The notes under the pieces were generated by a model. It was given only the letters and a program-made list of their open reading frames with translations. It was not told where the DNA came from and ran no database searches. Source: Terriglobia bacterium (lineage in GTDB: Bacteria > Acidobacteriota > Terriglobia > Bryobacterales > Bryobacteraceae). From it: 55,790 nt of DNA. Made by a program: the position numbers and the translations under genes. Every line of letters starts with the position of its first letter. The first letter of the stretch is position 1. This document shows, in pieces, positions 15,732-22,797 of the stretch. The DNA lies in the NCBI GenBank assembly GCA_021325175.1, contig JAJPHS010000041.1, positions 1-55,790 of the forward strand. Direction: 5' to 3'.

Positions 15732-17723
15732 TCACTGCCTCGGCGCCGGAGGGGGACTCGCGTTGCTTGCGGGCGCGGCCGCCGGACCGGTTTCGCCCCA
15801 GATCCACCGGCTGAACCATTCGTAATTGTGCTCCATCACCGCGCTCTGCTGCTTCGGCTTGTTGATCGCGTGACCGAACCCTTTATAAACAATCATCTTC
15901 ACCGGCACGCCGCGGTCCTTCAAGCCCTGATACAGCTCATATCCGTTGGGAATCGGTACGCGTTTATCCAGCTCGCCGTGTTGGATCAAAGTGGGCGTTT
16001 TTGCGCGATGAATGTACGTAATTGGCGACGTTTTGCGGTAAATTTCGGGATCATCCCAGGGCGTCGCCTGCAAGTAATTGCGCGTGAACGGATGAATGTC
16101 GGTATTGACGTAGTAGGTCATCCAATCCGAAATTCCCGCGCCCACCGAGATCGCCTTGAAACGCGCCGTGTACGTCGTCAGAAACGCGGAAATGTACCCT
16201 CCCTGGCTCCACCCCATCGCGCCGATGCGATCGGGATCGATGTAGCCCTTGGCGATCAGGGCGTCAACGCCGCTCAACACGTCGTCGGCGTCGCCCAATC
16301 CCAGATTCCGGACGTTGAGCGAGCGGAATTTTTCCCCGTAGCCCGCCGATCCGCGATAATTGGGGCGCAAAATCACCGCGCCCTTTGCGGCGAACATCTC
16401 GATCGGATAGGTCCGGTCGCCGGTGACGGAGGGATGATCGGTTCCCGTCGGGCCGCCGTGGATCACCACCAGCAGCGGATATTTTTGGGCGGGATCGAAA
16501 TCGGCCGGTTTGATCAGAATTCCTTCGACCGGCGTGCCGTCCTTCGATTTCCACTCGAACAGCTCGCGCGTGGCCAGCTTCCAGGGCTTGAGCTGATCCT
16601 TCATGCTGGTGATCGGATGGGGCGCGAATTGCGCCACCGGCGAGGTGCAAATCTCCGGGTATTTATTGGGAAACGCGCAGGTAAAGACCAGGCGCGAATC
16701 GTCGCCATTAAAGCTGGGCGCGCCGAGCTGCAATTCTTCCGGCGCGCTGATTCGCTCCGCCGCTCCGGTCGCCGGATTCAGCCGGAACAAATGCGCCGAA
16801 GTGCGCTGCGCCGCCTCAAAATAGATTCCGCCCGCCGACCAGCGAATCAGGTGCGGATTTTCATCGAAGCCGGAGCTGGCGAGACGCGGCTTGCCGCCTT
16901 CGGCCGGAATGATCGCCACGCGCGCGTTGCGATACCAGCCGCCGCCGGTTTCATATGCGATCTCGCTTCCATCGGGGGACCAGATCGGATCGCGATCCGG
17001 CTCGGGCGAATCGACCAGCTTCCTCACGTACTTGTCGGAAAGGCGCACGACGTAAATATCGGCGGTGTCGCCGCTCGATTGATCCGGATCGCGCGTGGCG
17101 CTGAACGCAACGCGTTTGGAATCGGGCGACCATTTGAACCCTTCCACGCTGAACTCGGTCCCCGAGGTCAGCGCTTCCGGCTTCGATTTTTCCTCATCGG
17201 CGTTGATGGTCCAAAGATGGACCATAGTGTAATCTCCGCCGACGATTTCGAAGTCGCCAAATTTTTCCTTGCGATCCTTGCGCGCCTTCGATTCCGGACC
17301 GGTGGAGGTGAACGCGATCTTTTTTCCGTCGGGGGACCATTCGAAATCCGTGACGCCGCCTTCGAAATGCGTAAGCTGCGTGGCCTCGCCGCCGCCGGGC
17401 GAGATGACATAGATCTGCTGGCTGCCGTCGCGATCGGAAAGAAACGCCAGACGCTTCGAGTCGGGCGACCAGCGCGGATCGGTGGAAGATTTCTTGGCGT
17501 GCGTCAATTGATAGCGCTCGCCCGTGGCCGGCGTCGCCATCCAGATTTGCGTGTAGAAGGCGTTTTCGTCCCAGTTCGTTTCCGAAACCGTATAAGCGAT
17601 GTAGCGCCCGTCGGGTGAAATACGCGGCGACGCGGCGGTCTTCAGATTCAACGACTGCTCTATCGTAGGCGTCTGCGCCGACAAGACCGTCGCGGCCAGA
17701 AAAACAAGAAGGGCTGTTCGCAT
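15732..17723 (-). CDS. S9-family prolyl oligopeptidase/dipeptidyl aminopeptidase, secreted
   Basis: A 663-residue exported serine peptidase. A signal peptide (1-17, LSAQ) is followed by a WD/TolB-like propeller (about 25-370) with repeats such as ISPDGRYIAY, WSPDSKRLAF and WSPDGKKIAF. The alpha/beta-hydrolase domain (about 385-640) has the triad Ser506 (GWSQGGY), Asp586 (GELDKRVP) and His618 (GFGHAI). An Ala/Pro-rich tail ends the protein. It resembles the DPP4/acylaminoacyl peptidase branch. It starts with ATG after GGAGGT-like AGGAGGTCCC. It is a single gene with no co-oriented close neighbour. Confidence 0.93.
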   Translation of the reverse strand: MRTALLVFLAATVLSAQTPTIEQSLNLKTAASPRISPDGRYIAYTVSETNWDENAFYTQIWMATPATGERYQLTHAKKSSTDPRWSPDSKRLAFLSDRDGSQQIYVISPGGGEATQLTHFEGGVTDFEWSPDGKKIAFTSTGPESKARKDRKEKFGDFEIVGGDYTMVHLWTINADEEKSKPEALTSGTEFSVEGFKWSPDSKRVAFSATRDPDQSSGDTADIYVVRLSDKYVRKLVDSPEPDRDPIWSPDGSEIAYETGGGWYRNARVAIIPAEGGKPRLASSGFDENPHLIRWSAGGIYFEAAQRTSAHLFRLNPATGAAERISAPEELQLGAPSFNGDDSRLVFTCAFPNKYPEICTSPVAQFAPHPITSMKDQLKPWKLATRELFEWKSKDGTPVEGILIKPADFDPAQKYPLLVVIHGGPTGTDHPSVTGDRTYPIEMFAAKGAVILRPNYRGSAGYGEKFRSLNVRNLGLGDADDVLSGVDALIAKGYIDPDRIGAMGWSQGGYISAFLTTYTARFKAISVGAGISDWMTYYVNTDIHPFTRNYLQATPWDDPEIYRKTSPITYIHRAKTPTLIQHGELDKRVPIPNGYELYQGLKDRGVPVKMIVYKGFGHAINKPKQQSAVMEHNYEWFSRWIWGETGPAAAPASNASPPPAPRQ

Positions 17724-17845
17724 GGGACCTCCTGCCTCCCGCTATTCTCCCACGCGGTTAAATCGATGGCGTCCGGCGTGCCCTGCGTTATATGTCTTTG
17801 AACCGAATTGCGCGTCCTGGATGGCGGCGATCCGCAGAGACTGAG

Positions 17846-18604
17846 CTAGACCCGATCCAGGGCCAAAAATTCCTGGATGTGCGGGTGCGGCGATTTTTCC
17901 AGATCCTTCACCGGGCCGAAGTAAATCGCCTTGCCTTCAAACAGCACCACCACGCGATCGGCGACGCGCCACATCAGGTCCAGATCGTGCGTCACCACCA
18001 CGCCGGTCAGGCGCAGTTGCGTTTTCAGGCGCAGCATCAGATTGGTGAGATGATCCGACATGATCGGATCCACCATCGTGGTCGGCTCGTCGTAGAGGAT
18101 GCATTCCGGCTGCGCCGCCAGCGCCCGGGCAATGGCCACGGCGCGCTTGTAGCCGGTCGAAAGATCGTTCGGATAATGATCCTTGTACTCCAGCAGGTCG
18201 ACCATTTGCAGCAGCCCGTTGACCACGTCTTCCTTGTTTTTTTCGTCGTAATCGTCGCGCAATTCGAGCGAAAACAGGATGTTTTCGCCCACCGTCAGCG
18301 AATCGAACAGCGCGCCGGACTGGAACACCATCGTGACTTTTTTGCGGATGCGGCGCAGCTCGGACTCCGGAAAATCGGTGATGTCCTCGTAGGAGACGAT
18401 CACGCGGCCGGAGTCAGGCCGCAGAAATCCCATGATGTGGCTTAAAGTCACGGACTTGCCGACGCCGCTTCGCCCGATGATCGCCAGCGTTTCGCCCGGC
18501 TGAACGTGAAAGCTGACATCGACTAAAACGGGGTGATCGAACGTCTTATATACGTTGCGGAATTCGATATATCGGCGGCCCTCAAGCTCGTGGGGCGTGC
18601 TCAT
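17846..18604 (-). CDS. MlaF-like (MCE-type) ABC transporter ATP-binding protein
   Basis: A 252-residue ATPase resembling MlaF/Ttg2A, which powers lipid transport between outer and inner membranes with MlaE and MCE proteins. Walker A is GRSGVGKS (44-51), the Q-loop is MVFQSGALFDSLTVGEN and Walker B is CILYDEPTT (Asp172, Glu173). The signature is LSTGYKR (148-154) instead of LSGG, a departure within the C-loop. I take the ATG at 18604 because it forms an ATGA overlap with mobA; an in-frame GTG at 18616 is possible. No permease or MCE gene is nearby, so its partner genes must be elsewhere. Confidence 0.8.
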   Translation of the reverse strand: MSTPHELEGRRYIEFRNVYKTFDHPVLVDVSFHVQPGETLAIIGRSGVGKSVTLSHIMGFLRPDSGRVIVSYEDITDFPESELRRIRKKVTMVFQSGALFDSLTVGENILFSLELRDDYDEKNKEDVVNGLLQMVDLLEYKDHYPNDLSTGYKRAVAIARALAAQPECILYDEPTTMVDPIMSDHLTNLMLRLKTQLRLTGVVVTHDLDLMWRVADRVVVLFEGKAIYFGPVKDLEKSPHPHIQEFLALDRV

Positions 18605-19161
18605 CGTGCGATCCACTGCGCGTGGGTGTTGATATTTTTAAGCGGCGCCGCATCGGCGACAGGCACCAGTTCGAGCTGAAGGGTGGAAAGAAAATCGTGC
18701 ATTTTGAAAATTTTGCGATCGATCGCCCGGGCCGCCGGAGCAGCCAGGCGGCGGTGGTAAACCGCGCACAGCGGCTCGAGTCCGGCGGCGGAGCGCGGCA
18801 CCGAGGCATCGGCGCCGCTTTTGGCGGCGGCGCGAAAAAGCTCTTCCAGAAGATCCGGCGTCAGATCCGGCATATCGCAGGCGACGATCAGGTTCCAATC
18901 GGCGGTGGTGAAGCTCAGCGCGGAATAAATGCCGGCGATCGGGCCGCAGCCGGCGAATTGATCGGCAATGACCGGATAGCCGAAGGCGCCGTAGCGGTCC
19001 GGTGGTCCGAGGATGGCGACGCTGCCCGCCACGTTTTCCACCAGCCGCGCGATGCGCGCCAGCATCGTCTCGCCGCCCAGCGGCAGCATGGCCTTATCGC
19101 GGCCCATCCGGGAGCTGCGGCCGCCGGCGAGAACGAATCCCGCGCGCGAAAGGCGACTCAT
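18601..19161 (-). CDS. mobA: molybdenum cofactor guanylyltransferase
   Basis: A 186-residue nucleotidyltransferase with the MobA/GlmU-type loop LAGGRSSRMGRDKA (11-24), the GCGPIAGIYSAL segment and the metal-binding ACDMPDL. It transfers GMP to molybdopterin to make the bis-MGD cofactor used by formate dehydrogenases, nitrate reductases and similar enzymes. It ends in NTHAQW, a variant of the NiNTPEDL C-terminal motif. It is translationally coupled to the downstream MlaF-like ATPase, which has no apparent functional relation. Together with modA at 3.2 kb it shows molybdoenzyme capacity. MobA is favoured over the cytidylyltransferase MocA. Confidence 0.85.
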   Translation of the reverse strand: MSRLSRAGFVLAGGRSSRMGRDKAMLPLGGETMLARIARLVENVAGSVAILGPPDRYGAFGYPVIADQFAGCGPIAGIYSALSFTTADWNLIVACDMPDLTPDLLEELFRAAAKSGADASVPRSAAGLEPLCAVYHRRLAAPAARAIDRKIFKMHDFLSTLQLELVPVADAAPLKNINTHAQWIAR

Positions 19162-19164
19162 GAG

Positions 19165-19884
19165 ATGATGATAGCGTATGGTTTGCCGTTTCCAGGCGGT
19201 CTGGCCAAAACAAACAAAATGATATATATTTGTTTTTTAGCTATGCTGGCCGCCTCCCCCGAAAGCGGTAAAGCAGCCGACGCGCCGGGCCCGGCTCCGG
19301 AGCGTCACACCTACGTTGTGCGCGTGGATCCGCGCACGGGGAAACTGGTGCGCCGCGAAATCGGCCCCAAAACAATTCCCAGGCAAATTGAAGATCTCGT
19401 CGAACAATCGGCGCGCGCGCAGGGCGTCGATCCGCTGCTGGTCCATTCGATGATCCAGGCGGAAAGCAACTACGACGCGCGCGCAGTGTCTCCCAAGGGC
19501 GCTCAGGGGCTGATGCAACTGATGCCTTCGACCGCCCGCATGCTGGGCGTAAGCGACAGCTTCGATGCGCGCGAGAATATCGAAGCGGGCGTGAAGTACC
19601 TCAAATTTCTGCAAGGTCTCTATAAAGACGACCGGCTGGCGCTGGCGGCCTATAACGCGGGTCCGGGCGCGGTCGAGAAGTACCGGCGGATTCCACCCTA
19701 TAAGGAGACGCGCGATTACGTGGAGCGCGTCGCCAGCCATTACAACGAGGCGCGCCGCGCGCAGGCTCCGCGGGCCGCGGCGGCGGAAACGCCGGCGGAC
19801 GCGAAAATCGAGGACAAGCACCCGAAGCTCGAACAGTTTATCGACGAGAATGGCAGGTTGTATCTCAGAACCGCGCAAGAATAA
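19165..19884 (+). CDS. lytic transglycosylase (SLT domain)
   Basis: A 239-residue exported murein lyase. From ATG 19165 there is a weak signal segment (KTNKMIYICFLAMLAA). An alternative ATG at 19219 would remove the basic n-region; neither has a good ribosome-binding site, so the start is uncertain. The SLT domain (about 85-190) has catalytic Glu100 in AESNYDARA, followed by GAQGLMQLMPSTA, NIEAGVKYL and ALAAYNAGPGAV, the canonical family 1 motifs. A C-terminal Ala/Glu tail follows. The gene overlaps the amidase gene by 35 bases. Confidence 0.88.
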   Translation: MMIAYGLPFPGGLAKTNKMIYICFLAMLAASPESGKAADAPGPAPERHTYVVRVDPRTGKLVRREIGPKTIPRQIEDLVEQSARAQGVDPLLVHSMIQAESNYDARAVSPKGAQGLMQLMPSTARMLGVSDSFDARENIEAGVKYLKFLQGLYKDDRLALAAYNAGPGAVEKYRRIPPYKETRDYVERVASHYNEARRAQAPRAAAAETPADAKIEDKHPKLEQFIDENGRLYLRTAQE

Positions 19885-21376
19885 TCTCGGCCTGCTGGCC
19901 GGATTCGCCTGCGCCGCGATCGTTTTGGGCGCGGACGCGAGCAAGGTCACGGCCGTGCGGTTCTGGTCGCTGGGCGACGTGACGCGTGTGGCGATTGAAG
20001 TTTCCTCCGATTTTCGCTACAAATCCGACCGGCTGGAACATCCCGACCGCCTTTTCTTCGACATTATCGGCGCGCGCCCGCAAACGGTCAACAAAGGAAT
20101 GCGCGTGATCGCCGTCGGCGACGGGCTGCTGAAGCAGATCCGGACGGCGGAGACGCAGCCCGGCGTGACGCGCGTCGTACTCGATTTACAGCGGAACGCT
20201 TCCTTTACGGCATCGCAGCTTTCCAGCCCTGACCGCTTGATGATCGAACTGCGGGCCAAGGATTCACCCGCGCCTCCAGCCACCGCGAGCACCACGGGCG
20301 CCAAGACCATCGCCGCCGCGCCGGTCGTGCCGGTGGAAGAGGACCTGGTAAAAACCGTTCTGGCCGACGCCGTCAAACCGGCGCCGAAGAAATTCACTCC
20401 GCCGCCGGCAAGACTCGATCCGCCGCGTGCGGAAACGCAGCCGGAACTGCTGGCGCCGCCTTCCACTGCGCTGCTCGGTGGGACCGCGAGCGTTGCTTCG
20501 CCTGTGCCCGCCGCGAGCGTGCTCACCGCGCGGGTTACTCCTCCAGCCGGGGCCGCTCCGGAGACGGCGATCCTGCCGGCCCCGCCCAAACCAACGCTCG
20601 CAACCGAGCCTCTGCCGGCGCGGCGCAACGCCAATGGCGATCGTTCTTTAACGCGCGTGCTCGGTTTGAAGCTCGGGCGCGTGGTGCTCGATCCTGGGCA
20701 CGGCGGCCATGATGTGGGAACGCACGGGCCTTCGGGCTTGTATGAAAAAGATGTGGTGCTCGACGTCGCGCGGCGGCTCGGCGCGCTGCTCGAATCGCGG
20801 CTGAACACGGAAGTGATCTACACGCGCAATGACGATACGTTCATTCCGCTGGAACAACGGACGGAGATCGCCAATGATAAAAAAGCGGACCTTTTTCTAT
20901 CCATTCATGCCAATTCTTCGCCCTATCGCGCGGTTTCCGGCGTCGAGACGTATTACCTGAACTTCACGACATCGCGCACGGCGCTGGACGTGGCGGCGCG
21001 CGAAAACGCCAGTTCCGAACGCTCGGTTTTCGAGCTGAAAGAACTGCTGCAAAAAATCGCGCTGAAGGATAAGATCGACGAATCGCGCGAGTTCGCGTCG
21101 CGATTGGAGACGGCGCTGTATGGAATTTCCTCGCGGAGCAACCCGGCGGCGAAGAATCGCGGAGTGAAAAAAGCGCCGTTTGTCGTGCTGATCGGCGCCG
21201 AGATGCCGAGCGTTCTGGCGGAGATCGGATTCCTGACCAACGCCAATGACGAAGCGTTGCTGCGCAAGGCCGAACACCGCCAGAAAATCGCGGAGGCGCT
21301 GTACAACGGCATCGCCAACTACGCCAATACGCTCAGCCATTTCCAGGTGGCAAAGCAATCGTCGGGCTCACGTTAG
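19850..21376 (+). CDS. N-acetylmuramoyl-L-alanine amidase with AMIN domain (AmiC type)
   Basis: A 508-residue periplasmic peptidoglycan amidase that cuts the bond between muramic acid and the stem peptide. An N-terminal hydrophobic signal (about 10-27) is followed by an AMIN domain (about 32-125, VRFWSLGDVTRVAIEVS), then a long Pro/Ala-rich linker (about 130-270). The Amidase_3 domain (about 280-495) has zinc ligands His284 (DPGHGGHD), Glu299 (YEKDVVLD) and His353 (LSIHANSS), and catalytic Glu458 (LAEIGFL). AMIN domains direct such enzymes to the septum. It is in an overlapping operon with the lytic transglycosylase. Confidence 0.93.
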   Translation: MAGCISEPRKNNLGLLAGFACAAIVLGADASKVTAVRFWSLGDVTRVAIEVSSDFRYKSDRLEHPDRLFFDIIGARPQTVNKGMRVIAVGDGLLKQIRTAETQPGVTRVVLDLQRNASFTASQLSSPDRLMIELRAKDSPAPPATASTTGAKTIAAAPVVPVEEDLVKTVLADAVKPAPKKFTPPPARLDPPRAETQPELLAPPSTALLGGTASVASPVPAASVLTARVTPPAGAAPETAILPAPPKPTLATEPLPARRNANGDRSLTRVLGLKLGRVVLDPGHGGHDVGTHGPSGLYEKDVVLDVARRLGALLESRLNTEVIYTRNDDTFIPLEQRTEIANDKKADLFLSIHANSSPYRAVSGVETYYLNFTTSRTALDVAARENASSERSVFELKELLQKIALKDKIDESREFASRLETALYGISSRSNPAAKNRGVKKAPFVVLIGAEMPSVLAEIGFLTNANDEALLRKAEHRQKIAEALYNGIANYANTLSHFQVAKQSSGSR

Positions 21377-21384
21377 CCCGGCGG

Positions 21385-21882
21385 TCATTCCGCTTCGATT
21401 TCCCGCATTAACCTTCGGATCTGGATCGCGTACAGCGGGTTCGGATTATAGGCCCGCAGTTTCTCATCCAGCGACTTGCCGCGGTAGCTTCGGCCCCGAG
21501 CGAGTTCGCGAGCGATATAGTCGATTCCGGCGCGCACGCTGGCAAATCCGGTTTTGGCCGAATTCCAGCCCCAGCGATTGTTCGCGCGGGCATAGCGTCC
21601 GCACGTACTCTCCCGCAGCGAAAGCGCGGGCAGCAAACGATAATCGATTCCGTAGGTGTCGGCGGCGCGCAGATAATCGGAGATGTGCAAAGGACCGGGG
21701 CAGCGGTAGGCTTCAAAAAACGCCTGGAGCCTGAGAACCCGGGCGTCGGTCACAGGAACGGTTCGAATCATTTCCGCGGCCGGCGCGGGGCGAATCATCA
21801 GGAATGCCAAGATTACCCAGCCCCACAACCCTGAAAACGCGCGCCCACCCAGACATCTTTCCTTCAGGAAAGGTGTAATCAT
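21385..21882 (-). CDS. lysozyme-like/glucosaminidase-like exported protein
   Basis: A 165-residue protein with a hydrophobic anchor or signal (about 18-36). The catalytic-type segment YRLLPALSLRESTCG (Glu91) is followed by NRWGWNS and IDYIARELARG, resembling the lysozyme-like fold of glucosaminidases and transglycosylases. Two cysteines (61 and 94) may form a disulfide. It is convergent with, and nine bases from, the amidase operon, giving three murein-related genes in 2.7 kb. The family assignment is by motif only. Confidence 0.65.
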   Translation of the reverse strand: MITPFLKERCLGGRAFSGLWGWVILAFLMIRPAPAAEMIRTVPVTDARVLRLQAFFEAYRCPGPLHISDYLRAADTYGIDYRLLPALSLRESTCGRYARANNRWGWNSAKTGFASVRAGIDYIARELARGRSYRGKSLDEKLRAYNPNPLYAIQIRRLMREIEAE

Positions 21883-21897
21883 GACGTCAGATTTGTC

Positions 21898-22419
21898 TCA
21901 GCCCTTGGGTTTCGGCGGGAAGTTCTTGAACATGTCATCCACCGTTTTTTGCAGCTTTTTCGCGTTCTTTTCCGGGTCGCCGGATAACGTGTTCGTCGCC
22001 ACCGAGCGCCAGATCAGGTGCTTGGTCGGCGTATCGAAGATGTCCACCACCAGGGTTCCGACCGGCGTATTCTCCTCGGTTGTGGTGGCTTCGCCGAATC
22101 CGCCCCAATACCATCCGCCGCCGAGATTGTTATAAAACGTATTCAATGTCTGCTGCTCGTGGGTCGCTCCGAATGCCGTGAGACTGGCGTCTCCCGTGGA
22201 GGGAACAAGCTGCCACCCTTTGGATTGAAGCGTCTGATCGACATCGTTCTTAATCCTGTCCTGCCAGAGCTGATTTCCCGCCTGCACCTTGATCCAGGAG
22301 TATGTTTTATACTTGCCAAAATCGGTGGAATGGTTGTAGTCGGTCTTTACATCCGCAAGCAGCAGGGCGCAGATCCCGAGCACACCTACCACGAAGACTG
22401 GCACGAATTGTTTCTTCAT
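21898..22419 (-). CDS. DUF4136 family exported protein
   Basis: A 173-residue protein with an N-terminal hydrophobic signal (3-22, VFVVGVLGICALLLAD). The segment VKTDYNHSTDFGKYKTYSWI is diagnostic of DUF4136. A WYWGG aromatic/glycine segment and GTLVVDIFDTPTKHLIWRSVA follow. The start at 22419 is fixed by AGGAG six bases upstream; the frame remains open further upstream but without coding character. DUF4136 proteins are envelope or lipoprotein-like, with no established function. This copy lacks a lipobox. Confidence 0.8.
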   Translation of the reverse strand: MKKQFVPVFVVGVLGICALLLADVKTDYNHSTDFGKYKTYSWIKVQAGNQLWQDRIKNDVDQTLQSKGWQLVPSTGDASLTAFGATHEQQTLNTFYNNLGGGWYWGGFGEATTTEENTPVGTLVVDIFDTPTKHLIWRSVATNTLSGDPEKNAKKLQKTVDDMFKNFPPKPKG

Positions 22420-22547
22420 TTGAGTCTCCTTCGTCGATTTCTCACTGTGCCAATTCCAGGTTCTGGATAGCCCTAAGGCAAATCCTCGCCGGTTAGACTC
22501 GGGCTGTGTTGAGCCGTTTCCGGGCGCTCCGCCGGAATGTAACTGCG

Positions 22548-22679
22548 TCAAAAAGAAACTTCTTCAAAACGCTCGATGCGTTCCAGCCGAATCAGGCGGC
22601 CTGGCGAGGCGTTCTGAACCGTGTAGTAGATCCTTACCGCGATTTCCCGGCGATTCTTGAGAGACCAGATCGTAGTCAT
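22548..22679 (-). CDS. possible 43-residue small protein
   Basis: A short open frame starting with ATG (MTTIWSLKNRREIAVRI) and ending in EEVSF. It lies in the 378-bp gap between the DUF4136 gene and uvrA. It has moderately GC-biased third positions in its first half and a weak AAAGAA upstream of the ATG. It matches nothing I recognise. The remainder of the gap (22420-22547 and 22680-22797) appears to be promoter sequence for the two flanking genes. Confidence 0.25.
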   Translation of the reverse strand: MTTIWSLKNRREIAVRIYYTVQNASPGRLIRLERIERFEEVSF

Positions 22680-22691
22680 GTGTTCTTTAAT

Positions 22692-22710
22692 CACGATCGT
22701 GTTTTAAAAC
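22692..22710. promoter_or_regulatory. overlapping palindromes upstream of uvrA
   Basis: CACGATCGTG (22692-22701) and GTTTTAAAAC (22701-22710) are perfect 10-bp palindromes sharing one base. They lie 88-106 bases before the uvrA ATG. Because uvrA is DNA-damage inducible in many bacteria, an operator is plausible, but no LexA consensus for this lineage can be checked here. Confidence 0.35.
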
Positions 22711-22797
22711 CCTACCCGCGGGCTGATTCCCGGTGAAAACGCGATCGCGTTGAGCCAGGAAGAATTCAGGCCGGGACGCAGCCGTGAATATGGGAAA

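Noticed and set aside
15828-17618. A 596-codon open frame on the plus strand
   Set aside because: It is antisense to the S9 peptidase, is rich in Arg/His/Gln and has no recognisable domain; it is a by-product of high GC.
22506-22736. A 76-codon plus-strand frame before uvrA
   Set aside because: It contains the palindromes and probable promoter sequence, and shows no family similarity.
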